From contig NZ_JAMBOO010000001.1 in assembly GCF_023715895.1 (NCBI RefSeq), forward strand, positions 310,001-374,000: a stretch of DNA of 64,000 nucleotides, in the 5' to 3' direction. The notes below the pieces were generated by a model that saw only the letters and a list, made by a program, of their open reading frames with translations, was not told the origin of the DNA and did not search any database. The translations under genes and the position numbers were made by a program. Positions 10,148 through 19,135 of the stretch are shown here, piece by piece; the first letter of the stretch is position 1; every line of letters starts with the position of its first letter. The DNA comes from Domibacillus indicus (lineage in GTDB: Bacteria > Bacillota > Bacilli > Bacillales > Domibacillaceae).

Positions 10148-10858
10148 TTACCGATCTTCAATCACAATATACGCGGCTTTAACAGGACCATGCACACCCA
10201 CAACGAGGTTCATTTCAATATCAGCAGAGTTACTTGGACCGGTAATAAAATTGATGCATGACGAAATCGTCTCACCCGCCTGCACACGCCGGGAAATTTC
10301 CCGGGCTGCCTGCGTCATACGCGGTACAATCGTACTTTTCGGCACGAGGGCAATATAGTTGCGCGGAAGAAGGCTGACCGTGCGCCCTTTTCCAGCACCG
10401 GAAAACAGGACGACCGTACCGGATTCAGCAAGGGTGATATCGCTGAAAGTAATACCAATGTTCGCTCGCTCTGCCTGGGCGATATTTTCCCGGCCACGGG
10501 CAGCATCCCATTCGTTTACTTCCACATTACGCGATGGCCACGTTTCTTTCAGCAGCCCATCCAGGCCAAACTCCGCAAAGCGCGGGTCTTTCCAAAGAGA
10601 TATCGGTCCGCCGCCGTATAAATGAACAGCCGCTTCCAATACTTCCGCCAGCTTGCTGCTGGTCGTTTCAATCAATTCAGTATGAATCAGCCGGCACTGG
10701 TCACGCAGCACATTCATTAATTCGTCCGGCGTTTTATCTGTCAGTGTTTTATCCTGCGGACGAAACTGCCAGTTTCGCTCCGGCTTTACACTTGTATTAC
10801 GGCTGCGGCCAAGCTGCCTGGCCACGTTGTTTAAAAAAGATTCACGTTGATGGATCAT
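10148..10858 (-). CDS. lutC: Lactate utilization protein C
   Basis: 236-aa LUD-domain protein, third part of the LutABC iron-sulfur complex that oxidises L-lactate to pyruvate in Bacillus. Seen: [20 protein letters not shown], the LUD signature, and [14 protein letters not shown] near the C terminus. Its ATG overlaps the lutB stop (ATGA), indicating translational coupling. Confidence 0.93.
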   Translation of the reverse strand: MIHQRESFLNNVARQLGRSRNTSVKPERNWQFRPQDKTLTDKTPDELMNVLRDQCRLIHTELIETTSSKLAEVLEAAVHLYGGGPISLWKDPRFAEFGLDGLLKETWPSRNVEVNEWDAARGRENIAQAERANIGITFSDITLAESGTVVLFSGAGKGRTVSLLPRNYIALVPKSTIVPRMTQAAREISRRVQAGETISSCINFITGPSNSADIEMNLVVGVHGPVKAAYIVIEDR

Positions 10859-12285
10859 TGTCCGCCACCCCCTTTTTCGTGCTGTTTAAACCAGTCACGG
10901 AAGCGCTCCTTATTTGGCGCCGGAAATTCCCGGATTTCTGTCCATGCTTTTAATGGTCCCGGCCCGCTTGAAATGCGGTCATTTTTCGTAAACGGCTTCA
11001 TCATCGCCGCCGCCATTTTCGAGCCTGCTGCATACATAGGATTTGAAGCGGCTCCAAGCCCAAACGCTTTCATCGCAAGCTTTTCAGAAATAGGTGCGCG
11101 TCCTTCTCTTTCTACAATCACCTGCCGATGCTTGTGCAGCAGTTCATGCAGCGGAATTTTCACCGGGCAGGCGTCCGTGCAGGCCGCACAAAGCGTCGAG
11201 GCATAAGGAAGATCTTTAAAGTCATCATAGCCGCCAAGGAGCGGTGTGAGCACGGCTCCAATCGGCCCCGGATAAATCGAATTGTAGGAGTGGCCGCCAA
11301 TATGACGGTATACCGGACAGACGTTAATGCAGGCCGCACAGCGGATACACTGCAGAACGGACTGAAATTCCGTGCCTAAAATCTTAGAACGCCCGTTATC
11401 CACGATTACAAGATGAAATTCTTCCGGTCCATCCACATCCCCTTTTTCGCGAGGACCGGTAAGCGCTGTGATATAGCTCGTTAATTTCTGTCCGACCGCA
11501 CTGCGCGTCAAGAGGCCCACAAGCACTTCAAATTCTTCAAACGTTGGTACAATTCGTTCCATGCCCATCACAGCAATTTGCGTTTTGGGCAGGTCCGACA
11601 CAAGCCCTGCGTTCCCTTCGTTCGTCACAAGACCTACAGATCCAGATTCCGCAATGGCGAAGTTACAGCCGGTAATGCCGATGTCGGCTGTTAAAAACTC
11701 CTGGCGCAGCGTTTCACGCGCATGCAATGCCAGTTCTTCCGGTTTAGAAGTCATCTTATAATCTAGCTTGTCAGAAAACACATCCCGAATCTGCTCTTTG
11801 TTTTTATGGAGTGCCGGCGCAACGATGTGAGAAGGTGGATCATGTTCATCCAGCTGCAGGATATACTCGCCAAGATCTGTCTCAATCACTTTGCAGCCTT
11901 CCTCTTCCAGCACTTGATTTAAACTGATTTCTTCTGTAACCATTGATTTAGCCTTCAGAATTTTTTTGCCGCCATTCGCGTTTACGACTTCACGGATATA
12001 CCCAGTCGCTTCGTCTGCCGTTTCGGCAAAAAACACATGCCCCCCGCGCTTTTGAAGGTTTTCGGCCAGCTCGTGCAAATAATAATCCAGGTTATTTAAT
12101 ACATGCTGACGTATTTCCTCTCCGTGCGACCGCCATTCTTCCCAGTTTCCAAGCTCTTCCGCTGCATCAAGGCGGCGTGTACGGAGGCGTTCCTGGGCGC
12201 CCGCTACCGCACCACGCATAAAGGTATCTTCCATATTTTTGTTGACGTTTTCTTTAAATTTGCCTTCTCCGATTTTCATTGCCAT
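10855..12285 (-). CDS. lutB: Lactate utilization iron-sulfur protein B
   Basis: 476-aa LUD-domain protein with a C-terminal ferredoxin module. Two 4Fe-4S motifs are visible: [12 protein letters not shown] at about 312-323 and CAACTDACP from about 366. The LUD stretch [20 protein letters not shown] is in the middle. The start ATG is seven nt after GGGGGG. 13 nt separate it from lutA, and it overlaps lutC by 4 nt: a tight three-gene operon repressed by LutR. Confidence 0.95.
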   Translation of the reverse strand: MAMKIGEGKFKENVNKNMEDTFMRGAVAGAQERLRTRRLDAAEELGNWEEWRSHGEEIRQHVLNNLDYYLHELAENLQKRGGHVFFAETADEATGYIREVVNANGGKKILKAKSMVTEEISLNQVLEEEGCKVIETDLGEYILQLDEHDPPSHIVAPALHKNKEQIRDVFSDKLDYKMTSKPEELALHARETLRQEFLTADIGITGCNFAIAESGSVGLVTNEGNAGLVSDLPKTQIAVMGMERIVPTFEEFEVLVGLLTRSAVGQKLTSYITALTGPREKGDVDGPEEFHLVIVDNGRSKILGTEFQSVLQCIRCAACINVCPVYRHIGGHSYNSIYPGPIGAVLTPLLGGYDDFKDLPYASTLCAACTDACPVKIPLHELLHKHRQVIVEREGRAPISEKLAMKAFGLGAASNPMYAAGSKMAAAMMKPFTKNDRISSGPGPLKAWTEIREFPAPNKERFRDWFKQHEKGGGGQ

Positions 12286-12298
12286 GTTGTTTCCCCCC

Positions 12299-13015
12299 TC
12301 ACCGGCTGTTTAACACTTCCGCGATATGCATCACGCGGATTGGTTTTCCTCTTCGTTCTATACGTCCACCAATATTCATCAGGCAGCCGCCATCGGCTCC
12401 AATTAAAAAGTCGGCTCCTGTTTGCTCGGCCGAGTCGACTTTTTCATCGACCATCTGCTCCGAAATATTACCCATCTTCACAGAAAACGTGCCGCCAAAG
12501 CCGCAGCAGTTATGTGCGTTTGGCAGCGGCTCAAACCGAAGCCCTTCCACATTTTGAAGCAAGGTCATCGGCGCATCTTTTACGCCAAGAAGCCGTGTCA
12601 TATGGCAGGACGGGTGATAGGTCGCCACCCCGTTTAGCTTTGCACCTACGTTTTCCACGCCTAATACATGGACGATAAATTCAGTCAGCTCATAGGTTTT
12701 TGCGGCCAATCGTTCCGCGCGCGGACGCCAGATGGGATCATCATGAAAAATATGCTGGTATTCTTTAAACATCGTGGCACACGATCCGGACGGAGTTACA
12801 ACGACCTCCGCGTTTTCAAATGTCGCAATCATTTTTTTCATCGCATCTTTTGACTCTTCTACATAACCCGAGTTGTAGGCCGGCTGCCCGCAGCAAACCT
12901 GCCCCATTGGAAATTCGATATCACAGCCGAGGCGCTCCAGTACTTCCACTGTTGCCTTGCCTACATCGGCTTGAAACATATCAATGATACATGTGATAAA
13001 AAGCGTAACCTTCAT
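12299..13015 (-). CDS. lutA: Lactate utilization protein A (CCG domain)
   Basis: 238-aa glycolate-oxidase-subunit-like protein with two cysteine-rich CCG domains: [13 protein letters not shown] near residue 45 and [13 protein letters not shown] near 185, each preceded by a further Cys (ITCIID; YHPSCH). Part of the L-lactate oxidation complex. I use the ATG at 13015, six nt after GAGGTG, not the GTG at 13024, which sits inside that ribosome site. First gene of lutABC; a LutR palindrome lies 22 nt upstream of the start. Confidence 0.94.
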   Translation of the reverse strand: MKVTLFITCIIDMFQADVGKATVEVLERLGCDIEFPMGQVCCGQPAYNSGYVEESKDAMKKMIATFENAEVVVTPSGSCATMFKEYQHIFHDDPIWRPRAERLAAKTYELTEFIVHVLGVENVGAKLNGVATYHPSCHMTRLLGVKDAPMTLLQNVEGLRFEPLPNAHNCCGFGGTFSVKMGNISEQMVDEKVDSAEQTGADFLIGADGGCLMNIGGRIERRGKPIRVMHIAEVLNSR

Positions 13016-13036
13016 GTTGCTCACCTCATAAAAGTA

Positions 13037-13053
13037 AGGTCATCTGATGACCT
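13037..13053 (-). promoter_or_regulatory. LutR operator upstream of lutABC
   Basis: AGGTCATCTGATGACCT, a 17-bp palindrome containing the LutR half-site pair TCATC-N1-GATGA described for B. subtilis. An almost identical palindrome is found upstream of lutP (13963-13979). Confidence 0.9.
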
Positions 13054-13079
13054 GTACAATTTGTTTGTTTAAATGATAC

Positions 13080-13094
13080 TACAAACGCTTACAA
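13080..13094 (-). promoter_or_regulatory. Possible cre (CcpA) site upstream of lutA
   Basis: On the minus strand TTGTAAGCGTTTGTA fits the catabolite-responsive consensus WTGNAANCGNWNNCW except at one position. Carbon-catabolite repression of lutABC is known in B. subtilis, so the position is sensible, but the match is not perfect. Confidence 0.45.
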
Positions 13095-13113
13095 AATTCC
13101 AAATAATTTTTTC

Positions 13114-13145
13114 TATAGAAAAAAACCAGTGAAATTCCACTGGCT
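13114..13145 (-). terminator. Terminator after lutR
   Basis: CCAGTG stem with complement CACTGG and a T-run on the minus strand. It separates lutR from the downstream lutABC operon. Confidence 0.7.
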
Positions 13146-13156
13146 TCAGATGGTTT

Positions 13157-13873
13157 TTAATGGGTGTCCATATAGTTGCGAAGAACGATTTCAACGTAGT
13201 CTAAGTGAGTGTGCATTGCTTTTCTTGCCTGTTTTGCATCTCCACTTTCAATCGCCTGTAAAATCGTTTCATGCTGGACGTTCAGCTGATCCACTGTCGC
13301 CATTTTCCCATACAAACAAAGGCGCCTTGTTTCACGCATTGACTCTGCTGTTATATCCGAAACATGGTGCATAAGGCTTGCAAGAAGGTTGTTTCCAGCT
13401 GCCTCTGCGATAGCCAAATGAAAGGCAAGGTCCGCTTTCTCACCGAGCTCAGGATCGGCAGAATATTTCACCATATCCATTACAGCCTGTTTCATTGCGT
13501 TTAAGTCGTCCTGTGTACGCCGTTCGGCGGCTGACGCAACGATGCCGGTTTCCAGGATTTTGCGTACCTCCATTAAATTCTTTAAATCATCGCTGTTCAT
13601 CAGAAGAGCGCTTTGCAGCGGAAAAGCAATACCTTCAGCTTCAAATGACTTTACATATGTGCCTTCACCCTGGCGCATTTCAATGAGCCCCATTGCGCGA
13701 AGGGATGTGAGCGCTTCACGAATGGCGGAACGGCCAACTTGAAAGCTTTCAGCGAGTTGTTGAACGGAATCGAGCTTTTCACCTGGCTTTAATTCGCCTG
13801 AGCGAATGGAAGCCAGCAGCGTTTCCGCCACTTCTTCATATATTTTTTTAGGTTTAATTTGCTTATACTTCAA
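13157..13873 (-). CDS. lutR: GntR/FadR-family repressor of lactate genes
   Basis: 238-aa transcription factor: an N-terminal winged helix (EVAETLLASIRSGELKPGEK, then VGRSAIREALTSLRAMGL) and a C-terminal helical FCD effector domain with metal-type His residues (LAFHLAIAEAAGN). It represses lutABC and lutP until lactate is present in B. subtilis. I prefer the TTG at 13873, nine nt after GAGGTG, giving MKYKQIKPKKIYEEVAE as N terminus; the GTG at 13885 lies inside the ribosome site. It sits between its two target units, both of which carry the same palindrome. Confidence 0.9.
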   Translation of the reverse strand: MKYKQIKPKKIYEEVAETLLASIRSGELKPGEKLDSVQQLAESFQVGRSAIREALTSLRAMGLIEMRQGEGTYVKSFEAEGIAFPLQSALLMNSDDLKNLMEVRKILETGIVASAAERRTQDDLNAMKQAVMDMVKYSADPELGEKADLAFHLAIAEAAGNNLLASLMHHVSDITAESMRETRRLCLYGKMATVDQLNVQHETILQAIESGDAKQARKAMHTHLDYVEIVLRNYMDTH

Positions 13874-13926
13874 TGTCTGCTTCACCTCTTTTTTTTATTA
13901 TATACCGAACAATCAAAAAATTTTTA

Positions 13927-13956
13927 TTGATTTTTCGAAAACAATTAATCTATAAT
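13927..13956 (+). promoter_or_regulatory. Promoter of lutP
   Basis: TTGATT, 18-nt spacer, perfect TATAAT. The LutR palindrome starts seven nt after the -10, so repressor would cover the start site. Confidence 0.75.
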
Positions 13957-13962
13957 CTAAAC

Positions 13963-13979
13963 AGGTCATCAGATGACCT
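13963..13979 (+). promoter_or_regulatory. LutR operator upstream of lutP
   Basis: AGGTCATCAGATGACCT differs from the lutABC operator only in the central base. It is placed just downstream of the lutP -10. Confidence 0.9.
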
Positions 13980-14423
13980 AATCATCAATGATTTTGAAAT
14001 CGCTTACTTAAAAGGGGGAAAGAATAAGTTTCGTTTAAATTTACAATAACTTTCATTTGAATGTTCTTGCAATGCCCTTAAATTGGCCAGAGAATCAGGC
14101 TGTGCCAGCAAGCAATCATCGTGATAACCATGAATGCCATGTTCGTTTTAGGGACGGATGGCCCTATTGTTGCCGATGCTGCCTTGGCTGAACTTATTAC
14201 AGCATTAAAAATTATAGTTATTGTATCCGGCCCTGTACTAATTTCAAGTACTGTAAAAGAAAGCGTTGTCATTAATATGCTTGCAGGATAGCTGAATCAC
14301 CTTCATTTTCTAAGAGTAATGCTTCTTTCTTTTATTGTATAAGCCAACTCAGTTTCTTGGATTTATAAACGATTTTATTTTTTGAACTAATTAGCAGATT
14401 AATTTGAAAATGAGGTGTTATTT
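13980..14423 (+). other. Long lutP leader with a 53-codon frame
   Basis: About 440 nt separate the operator from the lutP start. Near 14013 there is a GGGGGAA ribosome-like site without a usable start. From 14130 to 14291 a plus-strand frame of 53 codons encodes a hydrophobic, Ala/Ile/Val-rich peptide (MFVLGTDGPIVADAALAELI), without Shine-Dalgarno; the opposite strand is open for 64 codons over the same stretch. This could be a decayed gene or chance. No riboswitch or terminator structure was recognised. Confidence 0.4.
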
Positions 14424-16106
14424 ATGACGTGGACACAAAACTTTACGCCTATTGGAGGCAGTTTATTTTGGTCTTCTGTAGTAGCTTTAATCCCTATTTT
14501 GTATTTTTTCTGGGCTCTGGCCATTAAACGTATGAAAGGGTATGTAGCTGGTGTTACGACATTGCTTGTTGCGCTGGTCGTGGCGATATTTGTATATGGA
14601 ATGCCAGCCGGCACAGCTATCATGTCTGCAAGCCAGGGCGCGGTTTACGGGGTGTTGCCAATCGGCTGGATTATCATCACTTCTGTTTTTCTTTACAAAT
14701 TAACTGTAAAGACCGGTCAGTTTGATATCGTTCGTAATTCTGTTCTTTCTATTACAGAAGATCGCCGTTTACAAGCCCTTTTAGTAGCCTTCTCATTCGG
14801 AGCCTTTCTTGAAGGAGCAGCAGGTTTTGGTGCACCGGTTGCCATTTCAGCCGCATTGCTTGTAGGTCTTGGATTTAATCCTTTATACGCAGCTGGTATT
14901 TGTTTATTAGCGAACACCGCACCGGTCGCCTTTGGCGCCATCGGTATTCCGATTACAGCGATGGAAGGACCAACAGGTGTTCCGGCAATGGAGATCTCCA
15001 AAATGGTTGGCCGCCAGTTGCCATTCATATCTGTTTTTATTCCGTTCTATTTAGTTATGATTATGTCTGGTTTTAAGAAAACAATTGAAGTAATGCCTGC
15101 TATTTTAGTTTCAGGTATATCCTTTGCAGTAACACAGTACCTAAGCTCAAACTTTTTAGGGCCTGAGCTTCCAGATATTTTATCTGCACTTGTTTCTTTA
15201 TTTGCTTTAGCAGTTTTCTTGAAATTCTGGAAACCAAAAACGATTTTCCGTTTCAAATCTGAAAGTGATGCTGAAGTCGCAGCTACAACTGAAGCTGCGC
15301 CCAAGAAATATACAAGTGGTGAAATATTTAAAGCCTGGTCCCCATTTTTAATTTTAACAGCTTTTATCTGCGTATGGGGGATTCCACAAATCAAAAGCGC
15401 TTTAACTGGTCACTATGAAGGAACAAACGGCATTTTGAAAGCGATTAATTCTATTGGCCATCCATTAACACTTATGCCCGAAGTTCCGGGCTTAAATAAC
15501 CTGATTCTAAATGGAAACAATGAACCAATTCCTGCTGTATACAAGCTGGAATTGCTGGGTGCGGCAGGTACAGCTATTCTTTTATCAGCTATTGTAACGA
15601 AATTTATCGTAAAGATTTCATGGAAAGAATGGGTCAAATCGTTCGGTGAAGTTTGTAATGAATTAAAATTCCCGATCCTAACGATTATGGCGGTAGTGGG
15701 CTTCGCTTACGTGACAAACTCCTCGGGCATGAGTACGACACTAGGAATGTTATTGGCTAAAACAGGAGCGTTATTCCCATTCTTCTCTCCTGTATTAGGC
15801 TGGCTCGGTGTATTTATTACGGGTTCTGATACCTCAGCAAACTTATTATTCGGTAACTTACAAAAGATCACTGCAACATCAATTGGAATGGATCCACTTC
15901 TTGCACTTGCAGCGAACTCTTCAGGCGGTGTAACAGGGAAAATGATTTCTCCTCAATCTATTGCGGTAGCTTGTGCGGCTGTAGGATTGGCAGGCAAGGA
16001 ATCCGACTTATTCCGCTTTACCGTAAAACATAGTCTGTTCCTGCTTCTTATCGTTTGTATTCTAACATATCTGCAATCTAACGTATTATCGTGGATGATT
16101 CCATAA
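14424..16106 (+). CDS. lutP: L-lactate permease
   Basis: 560-aa integral membrane carrier of the LctP family with about 13 hydrophobic segments; imports L-lactate for LutABC. Family signatures seen: FGAFLEGAAGFGAPVAIS around residue 130, ANTAPVAFGAIGIP, and near the C terminus FITGSDTSANLLFGNLQ and SSGGVTGKMISPQSIAVAC. I use the ATG at 14424, six nt after GAGGTG; the GTG at 14415 overlaps that site. Controlled by the LutR operator and promoter about 450 nt upstream; terminator follows. Confidence 0.95.
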   Translation: MTWTQNFTPIGGSLFWSSVVALIPILYFFWALAIKRMKGYVAGVTTLLVALVVAIFVYGMPAGTAIMSASQGAVYGVLPIGWIIITSVFLYKLTVKTGQFDIVRNSVLSITEDRRLQALLVAFSFGAFLEGAAGFGAPVAISAALLVGLGFNPLYAAGICLLANTAPVAFGAIGIPITAMEGPTGVPAMEISKMVGRQLPFISVFIPFYLVMIMSGFKKTIEVMPAILVSGISFAVTQYLSSNFLGPELPDILSALVSLFALAVFLKFWKPKTIFRFKSESDAEVAATTEAAPKKYTSGEIFKAWSPFLILTAFICVWGIPQIKSALTGHYEGTNGILKAINSIGHPLTLMPEVPGLNNLILNGNNEPIPAVYKLELLGAAGTAILLSAIVTKFIVKISWKEWVKSFGEVCNELKFPILTIMAVVGFAYVTNSSGMSTTLGMLLAKTGALFPFFSPVLGWLGVFITGSDTSANLLFGNLQKITATSIGMDPLLALAANSSGGVTGKMISPQSIAVACAAVGLAGKESDLFRFTVKHSLFLLLIVCILTYLQSNVLSWMIP

Positions 16107-16132
16107 TTTCATTTTCATTCATTATGATCTAA

Positions 16133-16178
16133 GCCACTCTATTCGTTGCCTTTTACATGAATAGAGTGGCCTTTTCTT
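16133..16178 (+). terminator. Terminator after lutP
   Basis: A 12-bp stem (GCCACTCTATTC and its complement) with a 14-nt loop, followed by CTTTTCTTT. Confidence 0.8.
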
Positions 16179-16202
16179 TAGGACATACTTTTCTTCATAT
16201 TA

Positions 16203-18731
16203 TTATTTATTCAGCCATTCTTCTTTCAGCTGTTCTGCCTGGTATGATAAATTCAGCTTTGCTCTCTCCGTTTCTTCTTGTTCAAGGATAGACTTAAACT
16301 TGTCCAAGAAGGCCATCGCCTGTTTACTGTTCCCTTTTTCTGCTTGATGCAAAGCTTGCTTGAGAGCATTATCCAGCTTCTGCCCGGCTGGATGGGAAAG
16401 CTCTTCCGCTTCAATATAATCATCAAGTAAGTTCTGAAGGGTCTCGGCTGTCCCCGGCGTATGGTATTCCGGCTTCGGTACAGAAGACCAATCCGTATCC
16501 GATGCAAAGTAAAAGCCTGTGTACGCCGGCTGATTGTAGACGATGTTTTGTCCGGCAATGCCTGTTCTGTATTGCGTATCGTGCATCAGCGTATACATTT
16601 TCCGGTCTGTTTGCTCGGTGCTTGTGAATATGCGAATTGCACTGCTGTCCGCGGTCCGCAGCATCAGTTCCTCACGCCAGTCGCCAAATACATCTACTAC
16701 AAGAGATGGATTTCCTTTTGTACCGTTATTCGTACGCGTATTTTCCGCCAGCAGCTTTCTTCCTTCCAGCCAGTCATCGATGCTTGGCGTACCTTCCCCT
16801 GATCCATTTATAATTTGCGTTGTCATATCGGGCGCCCATTTAATGTTCATATTTGTGCCGGGAATTTTTGTGCCGATTTGCTCGCCCTGGGCGGTCCGCA
16901 GGTCTACTGCCCATGTTTCCAGCCCTCTTTTGGATGGATCAATGTCTCCCACCATGCCTCGTCCCGTGTCTTTGCCGGTATAAGCACCGTAAATGACCCG
17001 GCCGGTTTTCGCATCCCGCATCGCATAACCGTATGGAGCATAAGCGGCGCCTTCATGCACCATGAAGATTTCCAGTCCTTCACGGTCCGGATCTATATCC
17101 GTTACATGAATCGCATCACCATGGCCAAGCTTCGCGGTGGTTCCTGGCGCAGCGCTTTGTGCCGGCATTGTATCTGTGGAGCTGTAAAGCAGACTGCCGT
17201 CATGATCAACCGTTGCCGATCCGTACACGATTTCCTGCTTCCCATCTCCGTCTACATCTGCTGTACTTAAGAAATGGGCACCCTGGTTGGCAAGTGCGCC
17301 TAGGGCCGGATCTTCACCGCTTGTTCCATGCGGACTGTCGTTAAAAGGATTTTTCATCGGTGTCCAGCCGCTGTCTGCTGCCCATACTTCACGCAGCTTT
17401 TCCCCGTCCCAATCATAGGAAACAAGTGCCGCACGTGTATAATAGCCGCGCGCAAAAACGGCCGATGATGTTTTACCGTTTAAGTATGCGACTCCTGCAA
17501 GAAACCGGTCCACCCGATTGCCCGGTTCAATCCGGCTCATGGCATAATCTCCCCACATCAGTCCATCGTCATGACGGCTGACTCCATACGGAATGGTTTC
17601 CATCTCGGCACCGGTCTCCCCGTTAAATACCGTCATATATTCAGGGCCGCTTACAATCAAACCTTCGAAATTCCGTAAATTATTACGTGTACTTCTTGCC
17701 GGAGCATACACATCCATAAAGTAGTCAGCTAATTTTTGAGCGTCTTCTCGAGACAACGGATACGTATATTGCGCCTCAATGCCAAAGCTTTCTTCCAGTG
17801 TTTTCGGCCAGCTGCCATTTACAACTTCTTCATGCTTATGCCAATTGATAAACATCTCGACAACGTGATTATAGTAATCTTTTTTGCTCATTCGATAGTC
17901 ATCCGTATGGGCATAACCTGCTTCTATATCTTCCTTTGGCATCGTAATATATTTTTGGGATATCACATCGCCTTTGTCGTTATAACGAATAATTTTGGTG
18001 CCTGGTGCCGTTTTAAACATTGATTCCGCTTTGCCGTCCCCGTCAAAGTCGTACACGAGAAATTGAGTATAGTGTGCACCCGAGCGAATATTGACGCCAA
18101 GGTCAATCCGGTATAAAAGCTTGCCTTCAAACGTATAACAGTCAATGTAGGTATTGCCTGTGTAGCCAATCTGCGACACATCTTTTGAATTAGACGGGTC
18201 CCATTTGACGAAAAATTCATAGCGGCCGTCTCCATCTACATCACCGACACTCATGTCGTTCGCTGAATACGTATACCGTTCTCCGGCTGGTGTAACACCG
18301 TCTGCCGGCTTTTGCAGTTTTAAATCATAGTATTGCTGCTTCCAGGGCTGTACTGTATCACTTTGATTTAATTCTTTGCCGTTTTTAACTGCGCGGACAA
18401 AATAGGAAGCATTGGCTGTACCAGCTGGATCAACAAAATTGGTACTGTCTTGAACAGCTGCGATTTTTTGTCCATTCTTATAAACGTGAAAGTCCACACC
18501 TGTCATGCCTGTTTCGGCGTACCCATCCACTTCGTTTCCGAGGAGCCGCCAGCTAAGAAAAACACCGCTTGATGTTGGAACAGCCTGCAGCCCTCTATCT
18601 AGAGCTTCGAGCTGTACGGCTGCGGGAGGCTGTGTTGTTTCTTCCGGTGCTGCCTGAGCCGCTCCTGTCCATGAAGAAAGAAGCAGCGGCAGCGCTGCAA
18701 TAGGGGCGATCATTTTCGATTTAATATACAT
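16203..18731 (-). CDS. Secreted rhamnogalacturonan lyase, PL11-like, with C-terminal helical domain
   Basis: 842-aa exported protein. A signal peptide (KMIAPIAALPLLLSSWTGA, cleavage after AQA) is followed by a fibronectin-like N-domain and a beta-propeller lyase core with repeated calcium-type loops (DVDGDGRYEF, DFDGDGKAE, DVDGDGKQEI), as in YesW/YesX pectin rhamnogalacturonan lyases of polysaccharide lyase family 11. YesW and YesX are about 620 aa; the extra C-terminal about 85 residues (from LQNLLDDYIEA; GNSKQAMAFLDKFKS) form a helical module resembling the FIMAH-type domain of Firmicute exoenzymes. Start ATG 18731 behind GGTGG. No pectin-utilisation genes are adjacent. Confidence 0.85.
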   Translation of the reverse strand: MYIKSKMIAPIAALPLLLSSWTGAAQAAPEETTQPPAAVQLEALDRGLQAVPTSSGVFLSWRLLGNEVDGYAETGMTGVDFHVYKNGQKIAAVQDSTNFVDPAGTANASYFVRAVKNGKELNQSDTVQPWKQQYYDLKLQKPADGVTPAGERYTYSANDMSVGDVDGDGRYEFFVKWDPSNSKDVSQIGYTGNTYIDCYTFEGKLLYRIDLGVNIRSGAHYTQFLVYDFDGDGKAESMFKTAPGTKIIRYNDKGDVISQKYITMPKEDIEAGYAHTDDYRMSKKDYYNHVVEMFINWHKHEEVVNGSWPKTLEESFGIEAQYTYPLSREDAQKLADYFMDVYAPARSTRNNLRNFEGLIVSGPEYMTVFNGETGAEMETIPYGVSRHDDGLMWGDYAMSRIEPGNRVDRFLAGVAYLNGKTSSAVFARGYYTRAALVSYDWDGEKLREVWAADSGWTPMKNPFNDSPHGTSGEDPALGALANQGAHFLSTADVDGDGKQEIVYGSATVDHDGSLLYSSTDTMPAQSAAPGTTAKLGHGDAIHVTDIDPDREGLEIFMVHEGAAYAPYGYAMRDAKTGRVIYGAYTGKDTGRGMVGDIDPSKRGLETWAVDLRTAQGEQIGTKIPGTNMNIKWAPDMTTQIINGSGEGTPSIDDWLEGRKLLAENTRTNNGTKGNPSLVVDVFGDWREELMLRTADSSAIRIFTSTEQTDRKMYTLMHDTQYRTGIAGQNIVYNQPAYTGFYFASDTDWSSVPKPEYHTPGTAETLQNLLDDYIEAEELSHPAGQKLDNALKQALHQAEKGNSKQAMAFLDKFKSILEQEETERAKLNLSYQAEQLKEEWLNK

Positions 18732-18878
18732 AAACTTTTCCACCACCTTTTTTGCAGGCGTTTTTAAAATCTTCCCTCAGTATAAGTTGTTTATTTAAGC
18801 CTTAACAGATAAAAAGCAGATGAAATTGTTTAAAAAACCGGGAGACTTCTTTACAGGAAAATCATTTTTAATTATGAG

Positions 18879-18907
18879 TTGACAGATTTGGAAACACCGG
18901 TTAAGAT
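18879..18907 (+). promoter_or_regulatory. Promoter of the Fur-box small RNA
   Basis: Perfect TTGACA, 17-nt spacer, TAAGAT. An 8-bp inverted repeat, ACCGGTTA (18896-18903) and TAACCGGT (18916-18923), brackets the -10. A weaker alternative promoter (TTGTAA at 18913) would place the Fur box between -35 and -10. Confidence 0.6.
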
Positions 18908-18925
18908 AATACTTGTAACCGGTAA

Positions 18926-18940
18926 TGATAATCATTATCA
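18926..18940 (+). promoter_or_regulatory. Fur box
   Basis: TGATAATCATTATCA matches the 7-1-7 Bacillus Fur consensus TGATAATNATTATCA at every position. It follows the promoter -10 by 18 nt. Confidence 0.9.
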
Positions 18941-18977
18941 ATTTAGCTTTACCCCACCGATTCATTGTGCATTGTTT

Positions 18978-19016
18978 GGCGGTCCGAATGCCCATCCGGA
19001 CCGCCCCCTTTTTTTG
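18978..19016 (+). terminator. Terminator of the Fur-box small RNA
   Basis: GGCGGTCCG with complement CGGACCGCC (9 perfect bp, 10-nt loop) followed by CCC and seven T. Confidence 0.9.
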
Positions 19017-19135
19017 TTCTTTTTTAATAAAATGTAAAAACTTTGTAAAGGCCTTCCCAGCCTGTTTTATCCCTTCCTCCATCTGGGAAGTAGATGACTG
19101 GTTTTCATTCTATTTTTTTCAAGGAGGAGTTCGGC

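Larger units (their letters stand above)
18914..19016 (+). ncRNA. Probable Fur-regulated small RNA (FsrA-like)
   Basis: A short self-contained transcription unit: sigma-A-like promoter, perfect Fur box, no reading frame with a ribosome site, and a strong intrinsic terminator about 100 nt later. It contains a C-rich stretch (TTTACCCCACCG) and a C-rich terminator loop (AATGCCCAT), features by which B. subtilis FsrA, the Fur-repressed iron-sparing RNA, pairs with ribosome sites of targets. The 5' end is uncertain (about 18914 or 18948). No primary-sequence homology to FsrA is claimed; the assignment rests on architecture. Confidence 0.6.
18732..19135. other. Intergenic region holding a Fur box and small-RNA unit
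   Basis: No protein gene is supportable here. The stretch contains, in order, a sigma-A-like -35, an 8-bp dyad over the -10, a perfect Fur box, a C-rich segment and a strong terminator, and then the leader of the acidic lipoprotein gene, which carries a CTTCCCAG / CTGGGAAG inverted repeat (19053-19060 and 19083-19090). Confidence 0.6.

Noticed and set aside
14078-14272. 64-codon minus-strand frame in the lutP leader
   Set aside because: No ribosome site and it mirrors a plus-strand frame of similar quality; neither is supported well enough to call a gene.
18795-19082. 95-codon minus-strand frame over the Fur small RNA
   Set aside because: It runs antisense through a strong terminator and Fur box, has no good ribosome site and low-complexity Lys-rich content.
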